Part shown: positions 8,135 through 16,341 of the stretch, piece after piece | Numbering within the stretch: position 1 is the first letter of the stretch | Layout: each line of letters starts with the position of its first letter | DNA from: Dechloromonas hortensis | GTDB lineage: Bacteria > Pseudomonadota > Gammaproteobacteria > Burkholderiales > Rhodocyclaceae | Direction: 5' to 3' | DNA length: 64,000 nucleotides | Assembly (NCBI RefSeq): GCF_009469765.1 | Contig: NZ_SSSQ01000002.1 | Location: forward strand, 577,298 to 641,297 | The notes under the pieces: model-generated | Told to the model about the DNA's origin: nothing | The model's input: only the letters and a program-made list of their open reading frames with translations | Databases searched by the model: none | Program-made: the position numbers and the translations under genes

Positions 8135-9228
8135 ATAGCGCGACGCTCGCTGTCGAAACAATTGCCTCGCCGCATGCCCATGGCGGCAATTCGGTGGCGC
8201 GGACGATGTTCCGGGTCCAGATGGCACTGGTCCCGGCCACCGCCTTCGGTTTCTGGCTGTTCGGTTGGCCGGCCTTCTTTCTCTGGCTGCTGACCATTCT
8301 TTCCTGCCTCGGTTTCGAGCTGCTATCGCTGAAGCTGATGGGGAGCCGGCGCATCAAGGGCACCTTGTGGGATGGCTCGGCGCTGCTCACCGGCTGGTTG
8401 CTGGCCCTGACGCTGCCACCCTGGGCGCCATGGTGGGTGGCCGTGATCGGCGCTTTCATCGCGATCGTGATCGGCAAGCAGGTTTTTGGCGGAGTGGGGC
8501 AGAACGTCTTCAACCCGGCGATGGTGGCGCGGGTGGCGCTGCTGGTCTCGTTCCCGGTGCCGCTGACCCAGTGGGTGACACCATTGCCGCTGATGTCGGT
8601 CGGGGCGCCTGATTTTGTTCATGGCCTGCGCATCTTCCTGACCAGTCTGCCGCTGCCGGATGCGATGGCCAGCGCCTCGCTGCTCGGTTATACCAAGACC
8701 GAAATGTCGCGCGGCATCGACCTGCTCAATTCGCTGGCCGGCGCCCATGCCCCGGCCATGTCGTGGATCGGCGCCCGCTCGGGCAGCCTGGGCGAATCGG
8801 CCTCACTGCTGATCCTCGGCGGCGGCCTGTACCTGCTGGTCAGCGGCATCATCACTTGGCACACCCCGCTGGCGGTGCTGGCCGGCCTGGCGATCCCGGC
8901 GGCGATCGGCCATGCCGTCGATCCGGCGCATTACCTGAGCGTTTCCGCCCACCTGTTGTCCGGGGCGGCGATGCTCGGCGCTTTCTTCATCGCCACCGAT
9001 TACGTCACTTCGCCGAATACCGGCAGCGGGCAGATCGTCTTCGGCCTGGGCGTCGGCCTGCTGACCTGGATCATCCGCAGCTACGGCGGCTACCCGGAGG
9101 GCATGGCCTTCGCCGTGCTGCTGATGAATGCGCTGACCCCGGTCATCGACCGTTTCGCCAAGCCGCGCATCCTCGGCCGCGACCGCAAGGGCAAGCCGCT
9201 CGATATTCCGGAAAACAAGGGAGCCTGA
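8131..9228 (+). CDS. rnfD: Electron transport complex subunit RnfD
   Basis: A 365-residue membrane subunit of about ten helices. GVGQNVFNPAMVAR matches the conserved RnfD/NqrB region. In characterised RnfD a flavin is attached covalently by ApbE to a Thr in a D-x3-(G/S)-A-T motif. Here the aligned stretch reads DAMASASLL, with Ser at the acceptor position, so flavinylation would have to use Ser or be absent. AAGGAG precedes the ATG, which overlaps the rnfC stop. Confidence 0.93.
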   Translation: MNSATLAVETIASPHAHGGNSVARTMFRVQMALVPATAFGFWLFGWPAFFLWLLTILSCLGFELLSLKLMGSRRIKGTLWDGSALLTGWLLALTLPPWAPWWVAVIGAFIAIVIGKQVFGGVGQNVFNPAMVARVALLVSFPVPLTQWVTPLPLMSVGAPDFVHGLRIFLTSLPLPDAMASASLLGYTKTEMSRGIDLLNSLAGAHAPAMSWIGARSGSLGESASLLILGGGLYLLVSGIITWHTPLAVLAGLAIPAAIGHAVDPAHYLSVSAHLLSGAAMLGAFFIATDYVTSPNTGSGQIVFGLGVGLLTWIIRSYGGYPEGMAFAVLLMNALTPVIDRFAKPRILGRDRKGKPLDIPENKGA

Positions 9229-9229
9229 G

Positions 9230-9844
9230 ATGAACTTTGAATCCTTCCGCGAAAAGATGGGCTACCAGCCCATCCTGCTCGGCACCTTCGCGCTGCTCGC
9301 CAGCGGCGCGCTGGCCTGGGCCTCGAATGCCACCGGCGGCGCGATTGCCGCCGCCGAAGCCAAGGACTTGCGCGACTCGCTGTCGGAAGTGCTGCCACAA
9401 GGTTTCGCCGATAACGATTTTCTCAACGACAAGCTGGAAATCGAGCGTGACGGAAAAATGGTCACCATTTACCGCGCCCGCCAGGGCGAGACAGTCAAGG
9501 GGGCCGTCTTCAAGGTCGGCGAGCGTGGCTATGCGGCGGAAATCCAGGTCTTGATGGCGGTCGATGCCGAGGGGAAAACCCTGGGCGTCCGTGTCATCAA
9601 GCATGCCGAAACGCCCGGCCTGGGCGACAAGATCGAAGTCAAGAAAGATCCGTGGATCAAGGATTTCGACGGCAAGGGACTGGGCAATCCGGCCCCCGAG
9701 AAATGGGGCGTCAAGAAAGATGGCGGTATTTTCGACCAGTTCGCCGGGGCGACCATCACGCCACGTGCCGTGGTCAAGGCAGTCAAGGGCGGGCTGGATT
9801 TCTATGCCGCGCATCGCAAGGAAATTCTCGGAGACAAGTCATGA
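9230..9844 (+). CDS. rnfG: Electron transport complex subunit RnfG
   Basis: A 204-residue FMN-binding subunit with one N-terminal membrane helix (about 13-33) and a periplasmic FMN-binding domain. DQFAGATITP at about residue 170 is the ApbE flavinylation motif with the acceptor Thr intact. HAETPGLGDKI is also typical of the family. The ATG follows the rnfD stop by one base, and the stop overlaps the rnfE ATG by 4 bases. Confidence 0.94.
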   Translation: MNFESFREKMGYQPILLGTFALLASGALAWASNATGGAIAAAEAKDLRDSLSEVLPQGFADNDFLNDKLEIERDGKMVTIYRARQGETVKGAVFKVGERGYAAEIQVLMAVDAEGKTLGVRVIKHAETPGLGDKIEVKKDPWIKDFDGKGLGNPAPEKWGVKKDGGIFDQFAGATITPRAVVKAVKGGLDFYAAHRKEILGDKS

Positions 9845-10575
9845 GCGACGCCCTGAAAGAAGTCCCCTTGGGGGGCGCCCTGAAAGAAGTCCCCTCGGGG
9901 AACAACTACGGCAACATCATGAAGGAAGGCCTGTGGGAGCAGAACGTCGTCTTCTCGCAACTGCTCGCCATGTGTCCGACGATGGCGGTTACCACCAGCG
10001 GCACCAACGGCCTTGGCATGGGGCTGGCCACGACGGCAGTGCTTATCGTTTCCAATATCCTGGTCTCGATGATCCGCCATACGGTCAGCTCGCAGGTGCG
10101 GATTCCGGTCTTCGTCGTGCTGATTGCGACCTTGGTCACCGTCGTCGATATGGCGATGAATGCCTGGCTGCATGATCTGTACAAGGTACTCGGCCTGTTC
10201 ATCGCGCTGATCGTGGTCAACTGCGCCATTCTCGGGCGGGCCGAGGCCTTTGCCGTGAAGTCGGGGGTGGCCGCGTCGGCGGTCGATGGGCTGGCGATGG
10301 GCCTCGGCTTTACCGGAGCGCTGACCTTCATCGGTCTGATCCGTGAGTTTCTTGGGTCCGGCACCTTGTTTGCCCAGGCTTCCAACCTGCTTGGGCCGTC
10401 CTTCGCCTTTCTCGAAATGAAGGTGCCCGGCTACGGCGGCGCCTTGCTGATGATTTTGCCGCCGGGCGGCTTCGCCATTCTCGGCTTCCTGCTGGCCGGC
10501 AAGCGTGTCATGGAAAGGAGGCTGGACGAACGAGCAAAGCAACAGACGGGTGATGCAGCACCTGTCGCCGCCTAA
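9841..10575 (+). CDS. rnfE: Electron transport complex subunit RnfE, with a repeat-derived N-terminal insert
   Basis: A 244-residue membrane subunit paralogous to RnfA, with the signature GLWEQNVVFSQLLAMCP and about six helices. The family normally enters this region within a few residues of the start. Here MSDALKEVPLGGALKEVPSG, encoded by a tandem 27-base repeat, is inserted before NNYGNIMKEGLW. The frame stays open through the insert, so the protein should still be made with a longer cytoplasmic N-terminus. An alternative is that the insert recently displaced the true start. The rnfH gene follows 10 nt after the stop. Confidence 0.92.
   Translation: MSDALKEVPLGGALKEVPSGNNYGNIMKEGLWEQNVVFSQLLAMCPTMAVTTSGTNGLGMGLATTAVLIVSNILVSMIRHTVSSQVRIPVFVVLIATLVTVVDMAMNAWLHDLYKVLGLFIALIVVNCAILGRAEAFAVKSGVAASAVDGLAMGLGFTGALTFIGLIREFLGSGTLFAQASNLLGPSFAFLEMKVPGYGGALLMILPPGGFAILGFLLAGKRVMERRLDERAKQQTGDAAPVAA
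9850..9900 (+). repeat. Tandem 27-bp in-frame repeat inside rnfE
   Basis: Two copies of a 24-base unit, GCCCTGAAAGAAGTCCCC followed by TTGGGG or TCGGGG, lie at 9850-9873 and 9877-9900. The period is 27 bases (nine codons). Each ends in a near-palindromic CCCC-NN-GGGG, so each could form a small hairpin near the translation start. The copies differ at one base. Confidence 0.85.
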
Positions 10576-10585
10576 GGAGAAAACC

Positions 10586-10858
10586 GTGCAGATTGGTATC
10601 GCCTATTCCGAGCCGGGACAACAGATCTGGCTGAATATCGAGGTTCCTGACGAGTCGACCGTAGCAGACGGCATCGAGCGGTCAGGCTTGCTCAAACAGT
10701 TTCCACATATTGATCTGTCAACACAGAAAGTCGGAGTCTTCGGTCGTCTGGTAAAGTTGGAAGCCGCCTTGAAACCGGGCGACCGTATTGAAATATACCG
10801 GGCAATCATTGCCGACCCAGCAACCGTCCCGCGTCGGGACATGGATGATGAAGAATAA
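10586..10858 (+). CDS. rnfH: RnfH family protein
   Basis: A 90-residue protein with a predicted ubiquitin-like beta-grasp fold (RnfH/PF03658 family), found at the end of rnf operons. Its biochemical role is unsettled. The start is a GTG at 10586 with AAGGAG 7 nt upstream; no ATG suits the family length. Conserved features are VGVFGRLVKLEAALKPGDRIEIYR and the Arg/Asp-rich tail. Only five nt separate it from pntAA, with no terminator, so rnf and pnt are probably one transcript. Confidence 0.88.
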   Translation: MQIGIAYSEPGQQIWLNIEVPDESTVADGIERSGLLKQFPHIDLSTQKVGVFGRLVKLEAALKPGDRIEIYRAIIADPATVPRRDMDDEE

Positions 10859-10863
10859 ACAAT

Positions 10864-11991
10864 ATGTCTTTAACGATAGGTGTGGTGCGCGAAAGCGCGC
10901 CAGGAGAACATCGCGTCGCGCTTGTGCCGGAAACGGCCAAGAAGTTTCAGGCCCTCGGGGCCAAACTCGTCCTTGAGAACACCCTGGGGCTGGAAAGCCA
11001 CTTCATGGATTCAACCTATGAAGGCGCGACTTTCGACCAGGAAAAATCGGGGATTTACCGTAATTCAAACCTGATTCTGCGCGTCGCCCCGCCGACGCCG
11101 GAAGAAATCGCCGAAATGCCGGAAGGCTCGGTTTTGATCGGCCTGCTCAAGCCGTTTGAAGACAAGGCCCGTCTTGCCGCGCTCAATGCCCGCAAGATCA
11201 CTGCCTTCGCCCTCGAACTGCTACCGCGCATCTCGCGCGCCCAGAGCATGGATGCCTTGTCGTCACAGGGCTCGTGCGCCGGCTACCAGTGCGGCCTGAT
11301 CGCTGCGGCCCGCTGCACCAAGTTCTTCCCGATGCTGACCACCGCCGCCGGCACCATCCGGCCGGCCCGCGTGCTGGTGATTGGGGCCGGCGTCGCCGGC
11401 CTGCAGGCGATCGCCACCTGCAAGCGCCTCGGCGCCATGGTCGAAGCCTACGACGTGCGGGCCGCCGCCAAGGAGCAGATCGAATCGCTCGGCGCCAAGT
11501 TCGTCGATACCGGTGTCTCGGCCGACGGGGCAGGGGGTTATGCCCGCGAACTATCCGCCGAGGAAAAGGCGCAGCAGGCCGAGAAGCTGGCCAAGGCGGT
11601 CGCCATGGCCGATGTCGTGATCACCACGGCGGCCATTCCCGGCAAGAAGGCACCGGTGATCATTACGGTCGACATGATCAAACGCATGAAATACGGCGCC
11701 ATCATCGTCGACATGGCCGCCGAATCCGGCGGCAACTGCGCGCTGACCCAGCCCGGTGAGCATGTCGTCGCCAACGACGTGAATATCCACGGCCCGTTGA
11801 ATCTCCCTTCGCGCATGCCGACGCATGCTTCCGAGCTGTACGCCAAGAACCTCTACAACTTCCTGTCGCCGTGGATCAAGGACGGCCAGCTCGAGTTCGA
11901 CTGGAGCGACGAAGTGGTGGCCGGCACCTTGCTGTGCAAGGACGGCGCGACGGTGCATGCCACCGTGAAACAGGTTCTGGGAGACGCATGA
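10864..11991 (+). CDS. pntAA: NAD(P) transhydrogenase alpha subunit 1 (NAD-binding domain I)
   Basis: A 375-residue soluble NAD(H)-binding domain of the proton-translocating transhydrogenase. The start MSLTIGVVRESAPGEHRVALVP, the Rossmann glycine motif VIGAGVAGLQAIATCKRLGA with the following acid in VEAYDVR, and AAIPGKKAPVIIT are all characteristic. This is the split three-gene form (alpha1, alpha2, beta) seen in many alpha- and betaproteobacteria. The position directly after rnfH suggests expression with Rnf, where the enzyme can exchange reducing equivalents between NADPH and NADH. Confidence 0.95.
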   Translation: MSLTIGVVRESAPGEHRVALVPETAKKFQALGAKLVLENTLGLESHFMDSTYEGATFDQEKSGIYRNSNLILRVAPPTPEEIAEMPEGSVLIGLLKPFEDKARLAALNARKITAFALELLPRISRAQSMDALSSQGSCAGYQCGLIAAARCTKFFPMLTTAAGTIRPARVLVIGAGVAGLQAIATCKRLGAMVEAYDVRAAAKEQIESLGAKFVDTGVSADGAGGYARELSAEEKAQQAEKLAKAVAMADVVITTAAIPGKKAPVIITVDMIKRMKYGAIIVDMAAESGGNCALTQPGEHVVANDVNIHGPLNLPSRMPTHASELYAKNLYNFLSPWIKDGQLEFDWSDEVVAGTLLCKDGATVHATVKQVLGDA

Positions 11992-12272
11992 TGGACGGTT
12001 TGCTCGCTTTATATATCTTCACGCTCGCCGCCTTCACCGGCTACGAGATCATCGCCAAGGTGCCGGTCATCCTGCACACGCCGCTGATGTCCGGTTCCAA
12101 CTTCGTGCACGGCGTCGTCGTGGTCGGCGCCATGCTGATGCTCGGCACCGCCGACACCGTCGTCCAGCAAGCCATCGGCTTCTTCGCCGTTGCCCTTGGC
12201 GCGGCCAATGCGGCTGGCGGCTACGTGGTCACCGAGCGCATGCTCGCCATGTTCAAGAAGAAGGAGGCTTGA
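11988..12272 (+). CDS. pntAB: NAD(P) transhydrogenase alpha subunit 2 (membrane domain)
   Basis: A 94-residue membrane subunit of the split transhydrogenase with about three hydrophobic segments and the typical HTPLMSGSNFVHGVV sequence. GGGAG lies 4 nt before the first of two consecutive ATG codons (11988 and 11991); either could be used. The start overlaps the pntAA stop by 4 bases and the stop lies 2 nt before pntB. Confidence 0.93.
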   Translation: MMDGLLALYIFTLAAFTGYEIIAKVPVILHTPLMSGSNFVHGVVVVGAMLMLGTADTVVQQAIGFFAVALGAANAAGGYVVTERMLAMFKKKEA

Positions 12273-12274
12273 TC

Positions 12275-13645
12275 ATGACGTTGCCGATCTACGTTCAAGG
12301 CGCCTGGTACCTCGGCGCACTGCTTTTCATCTTCGGTTTGAAAGGCATGGGCTCGCCGGCCAGCGCCCGCAAGGGCATCGTCATCGCCGGCTACGGCATG
12401 CTGCTGGCGATTGCCGCCACTTTCCTGATTCCCGGCCTGCAGAACCTGGCGCTGATGGCTCTGGCGCTGGTTGTCGGCGGGGCGGTGGCCTGGATCTCCG
12501 GCAAGAAGGTCAAAATGACCGATATGCCGCAGATGGTCGCCATCTACAACGGCATGGGCGGCGGTGCAGCGGCGGCGATTGCGGCCATCGAGTTCGCCAA
12601 GGGCGACGCGCACAGCGTCGTCACCACCATCCTGGCGGTGCTTGGCGCACTGATCGGTGCCGTGTCCTTCACCGGCTCCTGCGTCGCCTGGGCCAAGCTG
12701 CAGGGCGTGCTGAAGAAGGCGCACCGGCTGCCGGCGCAGAATGCGGTCAATGTCGTGCTGGCGCTGGTTGCTGTCGGTCTGGGCGCAGCCATGGTCGTGC
12801 TCGCCCCGGCGCAACCCGAACTGATCTTCGGTTTCTTTGCCATTGCGCTGGTGCTCGGCCTGATCGTCACGCTGCCGATCGGCGGCGCCGACATGCCGGT
12901 GGTGATCTCGCTGTTCAACGCCTTTACCGGCCTGGCGGTGGGTTTCGAAGGCTACGTACTCGGTAATCCGGCGCTGATCATCGCCGGTATCGTCGTCGGT
13001 GCGGCCGGTACGCTGCTCACCCAACTGATGGCCAAGGCGATGAACCGCCCGCTGAGCAACATCCTGTTTACGCCGATGGTGGCGAGCGGTCCCGGCGAGG
13101 CGATCTCCGGCTCGATGAAGGAAGTCGGCGCGATCGACGCGGCGGCGATGATGCGTTACGCCAGCAAAGTCATCATCGTGCCGGGCTACGGTATGGCGGT
13201 GGCGCATGCCCAGCACAAGGTCTGGGAAATGACGGCGCTGCTTGAAGAAGCCGGGGTCGAGGTGAAGTTCGCCATTCACCCGGTGGCGGGGCGGATGCCG
13301 GGTCACATGAACGTGCTGCTGGCCGAAGCCGGCGTGCCCTACGACAAGATTTTCGACCTTGAGGAAATCAACGGCGAATTCGGTCAGGCCGACGTTGCGC
13401 TGATCATCGGCGCCAACGACGTGGTCAATCCGACGGCGCGTACCGACAAGTCGAGCCCGATCTACGGCATGCCCATCCTCAATGCCGACATGGCGCAAAA
13501 CGTCATCGTCATCAAGCGCGGCAAGGGTACGGGTTATTCCGGGGTTGAGAATGCGCTGTTCTACACGGACAATTGCCGGATGTTGTATGGCGATGCCCAG
13601 CCTATGGCCGGGGAAATCATTCAGCAATTGAAGGCCATGGGCTAA
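12275..13645 (+). CDS. pntB: NAD(P) transhydrogenase beta subunit
   Basis: A 456-residue subunit carrying most of the proton-channel helices and the NADP(H)-binding domain III. The N-terminal two thirds are hydrophobic. The C-terminal domain shows VPGYGMAVAHAQHKV, HPVAGRMPGHMNVLLAEA and GANDVVNPTAR, all characteristic. I chose the ATG at 12275 because AAGGAG lies 8 nt upstream. A strong terminator at 13661 ends the rnf-pnt unit. Confidence 0.95.
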   Translation: MTLPIYVQGAWYLGALLFIFGLKGMGSPASARKGIVIAGYGMLLAIAATFLIPGLQNLALMALALVVGGAVAWISGKKVKMTDMPQMVAIYNGMGGGAAAAIAAIEFAKGDAHSVVTTILAVLGALIGAVSFTGSCVAWAKLQGVLKKAHRLPAQNAVNVVLALVAVGLGAAMVVLAPAQPELIFGFFAIALVLGLIVTLPIGGADMPVVISLFNAFTGLAVGFEGYVLGNPALIIAGIVVGAAGTLLTQLMAKAMNRPLSNILFTPMVASGPGEAISGSMKEVGAIDAAAMMRYASKVIIVPGYGMAVAHAQHKVWEMTALLEEAGVEVKFAIHPVAGRMPGHMNVLLAEAGVPYDKIFDLEEINGEFGQADVALIIGANDVVNPTARTDKSSPIYGMPILNADMAQNVIVIKRGKGTGYSGVENALFYTDNCRMLYGDAQPMAGEIIQQLKAMG

Positions 13646-13660
13646 ACTCCGGCCCCTCGA

Positions 13661-13686
13661 AAAGCCCGGCCTAGCCGGGCTTTTTT
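13661..13686 (+). terminator. Rho-independent terminator after pntB
   Basis: A perfect 10-bp stem AAAGCCCGGC/GCCGGGCTTT with loop CTA and a run of six T, starting 16 bases after the pntB stop. Confidence 0.92.
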
Positions 13687-13714
13687 CAGATTTTCTTTTT
13701 GTGGATCATCCAGC

Positions 13715-15028
13715 ATGTATCGCTTATTGCCCTTGCTTGTCCTGTTTCCAGCCGTCGCTCAGGCTGCCGAAACACTGCCCATGGTTGGCGGCATTCCCGT
13801 CGATTTCATTCTTTTCGGCCTGACCCTGCTCGGTGTCGCTCTCTTTCACAATGCGACCTTGTATGTCGCCCTGACTGGTCTGGCGACGATCAGCCTGTAC
13901 AAAATTCTGTTCACCGGGTTCAAGACCGGACTCGGCTTCGCCGGCTTTGCCGGCCATCTCGGCCATGAGTGGGTGACGCTGGCCAACCTGTTCTGCCTGC
14001 TGACCGGCTTTGCGCTGCTTGCCCGGCATTTCGAAAAGAGCCATGTCCCGGTCATCCTGCCCAAGTTCCTGCCGGACGACTGGAAGGGCGGCTTCCTGAT
14101 GCTGGTGATGGTCTTCTTTCTCTCCAGTTTCCTCGACAACATCGCCGCGGCGCTGATCGGTGGCGCGATGGCGCACCAATTGTTCAAGGCCAAGGTGCAT
14201 ATCGGTTATCTGGCAGCTATCGTTGCCGCCTCGAATGCCGGTGGTTCGGGGTCGGTGGTCGGCGACACGACGACGACGATGATGTGGATCGACGGCATCA
14301 GCCCGCTGGTCGTGCTTGACGCCTACGTCGCTGCCTTCGTTGCCTTGCTGATCATTGGTTACTTTGCGGCCAAGCAGCAGCATGCCTACTCGCCGATCAT
14401 CAAGAATGCACACGCCCATACCCATATAGACTGGGGCCGTATTTTAATCGTCGGCCTGATGCTGGTCTTCGCCGTGGCGACCAATGTCACCATCAATCTG
14501 AAGTTTCCGGAACTGGCTGAACATTTCCCCTTCATCGGCGTGGCGGTCTGGGTAGCGATCATCCTGACCATTCCGGTGCGCCGTCATGATTGGGAGTTGT
14601 TGCCGGAAACCATCAAGGGCTCGGTCTTCCTGCTCTCGCTCGTGCTCTGCGCGTCGATGATGCCGGTCGAGCAGTTGCCGCAAGCCTCGTGGCAGTCGGC
14701 CCTGGCCCTCGGCTTCATTTCCGCCATTTTCGACAACATTCCGCTGACTGCGCTGGCCTTGCGTCAGGGCGGCTACGACTGGGGCTTCCTGGCCTATGCC
14801 GTCGGTTTTGGCGGTTCGATGCTGTGGTTCGGTTCGTCGGCCGGTGTTGCGCTGTCCAGCATGTTCCCGGAAGCCAAGTCCGCGGTGCAATGGCTGCGCC
14901 ATGGCTGGCACGTTGTGCTGGCCTATGTCGTTGGTTTCGCCGTGTTGCTGGGCACGCTGGGCTGGCATCCGGAAGCGGCACACAAGACGGTCGCCGCACC
15001 GGCTGCGGTCGGGGCGCCAGCGCACTAA
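13715..15028 (+). CDS. NhaD/ArsB-type ion transporter
   Basis: A 437-residue integral membrane protein of the ion-transporter superfamily that includes NhaD Na+/H+ antiporters and ArsB. It begins with a signal-like hydrophobic stretch (MYRLLPLLVLFPAVAQAA) and has about eleven further helices. SSFLDNIAAALIGG and SAIFDNIPLTALAL are the paired D-N motifs expected in the two symmetry-related halves of NhaD-type carriers. It is monocistronic between two terminators. A Na+/H+ antiport role would fit beside an ion-motive Rnf complex, but substrate specificity is inference. Confidence 0.78.
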   Translation: MYRLLPLLVLFPAVAQAAETLPMVGGIPVDFILFGLTLLGVALFHNATLYVALTGLATISLYKILFTGFKTGLGFAGFAGHLGHEWVTLANLFCLLTGFALLARHFEKSHVPVILPKFLPDDWKGGFLMLVMVFFLSSFLDNIAAALIGGAMAHQLFKAKVHIGYLAAIVAASNAGGSGSVVGDTTTTMMWIDGISPLVVLDAYVAAFVALLIIGYFAAKQQHAYSPIIKNAHAHTHIDWGRILIVGLMLVFAVATNVTINLKFPELAEHFPFIGVAVWVAIILTIPVRRHDWELLPETIKGSVFLLSLVLCASMMPVEQLPQASWQSALALGFISAIFDNIPLTALALRQGGYDWGFLAYAVGFGGSMLWFGSSAGVALSSMFPEAKSAVQWLRHGWHVVLAYVVGFAVLLGTLGWHPEAAHKTVAAPAAVGAPAH

Positions 15029-15050
15029 ATCGATTTTTCTTCGGAATCAC

Positions 15051-15078
15051 AAAAAGGGGCTCGTCAGAGCCCCTTTTT
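15051..15078 (+). terminator. Rho-independent terminator after the NhaD-type gene
   Basis: A 12-bp perfect stem AAAAAGGGGCTC/GAGCCCCTTTTT with loop GTCA. The A and T flanks make it usable from either strand. Confidence 0.92.
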
Positions 15079-15175
15079 CATGTCGGGTTTACGACAAAAA
15101 ACGACGTGTTTTTGCACCATGACGGTGCCCTGAGAATGTTAACTAACTGTATGATAAAGAACGAAAAATAACTCA

Positions 15176-15181
15176 TATAAT
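15176..15181 (+). promoter_or_regulatory. Candidate sigma-70 -10 box before the helix-hairpin-helix gene
   Basis: A perfect TATAAT lies in an AT-rich stretch 35 bases before the ATG at 15216. No convincing -35 box is visible. This supports 15216 as the start, because the upstream in-frame ATG at 15180 overlaps the box. Confidence 0.45.
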
Positions 15182-15215
15182 GCGCGCCTTTCCTACCGAA
15201 AAACAGGCCGCGTTC

Positions 15216-16289
15216 ATGACATCCATTTCCCCCGCTCCTACTTCCAGCCGTCTCGGTACCAACCATGGTTACCGCTTCGACGGCGATTTCGTTCATCTCA
15301 ATGCCGAGGTCGATTTTTCTGCCGCCGATCTGGGTGCCGGCCAGGCGTGGGCCTTGCAGTTGTGGGCGAGCGACAACGGTTTCGCCAGTGGCGAACTGAA
15401 CGGTGTCAAGGTGGCCGAAATGGCGATTCGGCCGCAGGCGGGGCTGCTGGCGACAGCGTGCTGCAATGCCATGCCGCCAGCCGGGGCAGTCGATCAGACG
15501 CTGGCGCTGGCGCTGGTCAGTTACGCGGCCGAGGCGCCGCCGCAAGTCCGCGATCTGGCGGTTTACGCGACGCGCGAAAGCTTTTACCAGCCGCGCCTGA
15601 GTGGCCATGTCAGTTGCACGCTGGCCGATGGGGCGGCGGTCATCGCTATTGACGCGATCGCCAACCCGCGCGCCGCCGACAACCTGAGCGGTACGCTGGC
15701 CCTGGAAGTCTGGGCGCTGGAAGCGCCTTATGCCGGCGGCGCCTGGGCAGGCAGCCCGGTCGCCAGCCTCATTGTCGGCGTGCTGGCTGGTGGCAACGAG
15801 TGGACGAACTGCCTGTTCAACGTCCCGGCCGCGCTGCCTGCGGCGGGGGCTGCGCTGACCGTGATGCTGCGCGAATGGACGCCGGCCGGCTACGTGACGC
15901 GCGATTACCGCAATATCGCTGCGCCGTCGCTTCAAGTCGAAAAAACGGTGATGCCTGCGGTCGACATCGCCGAAACGGCAAAAACCAAACCGCAACCGGT
16001 CGAGAAGGCGGCGGCGAAGGCCCCGGCCCCAGCGGCCAAGCCGGAAAAGCCAGCTCAGGAAGCCGTCAAGAAGCCGGCCCGCAAAGTCGCGGCCAGCAAG
16101 CCGGCGGCCAAGGCAGTCTCGGTCAACCGCGCCAGCGAGGCCGAACTGCTTGCCGTCAAGGGCCTGCCGCCCAGCGTTGCCCGCGCCATCATCGCCGCCC
16201 GCCCGTTCGCCTCGCTGGACGAGGTGTGCAAGGCCAAGGGCATGGGGCCGAAGATGCTGGCCAAGCTGCGTGACCTGCTGGTGCTCTAG
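15216..16289 (+). CDS. Unrecognised protein with C-terminal helix-hairpin-helix domain
   Basis: A 357-residue protein in three parts. Residues 1-240 are a probable beta-rich region of unknown family, in which two similar segments (around ALQLWASDNGF and ALEVWALEAPY) suggest an internal duplication. Residues 240-300 are a Lys/Ala/Pro linker. Residues 300-357 form a ComEA-like helix-hairpin-helix domain with VNRASEAELLAVKGLP and KGMGPKMLAKL. Such domains bind DNA backbone non-specifically or mediate protein contacts. No signal peptide is apparent, unlike ComEA. It sits alone behind its own promoter, and I do not recognise a function. Confidence 0.75.
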   Translation: MTSISPAPTSSRLGTNHGYRFDGDFVHLNAEVDFSAADLGAGQAWALQLWASDNGFASGELNGVKVAEMAIRPQAGLLATACCNAMPPAGAVDQTLALALVSYAAEAPPQVRDLAVYATRESFYQPRLSGHVSCTLADGAAVIAIDAIANPRAADNLSGTLALEVWALEAPYAGGAWAGSPVASLIVGVLAGGNEWTNCLFNVPAALPAAGAALTVMLREWTPAGYVTRDYRNIAAPSLQVEKTVMPAVDIAETAKTKPQPVEKAAAKAPAPAAKPEKPAQEAVKKPARKVAASKPAAKAVSVNRASEAELLAVKGLPPSVARAIIAARPFASLDEVCKAKGMGPKMLAKLRDLLVL

Positions 16290-16341
16290 GCGCTGGCTGA
16301 AATGCCCGGCCTGGCTGCACGGCGTAGCGGGGCAGGGTGAA

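Noticed and set aside
12221..13627. Open frame of about 470 codons on the minus strand opposite pntB
   Set aside because: It is His/Arg/Asp-rich with no recognisable domain, and pntB on the other strand is fully supported.
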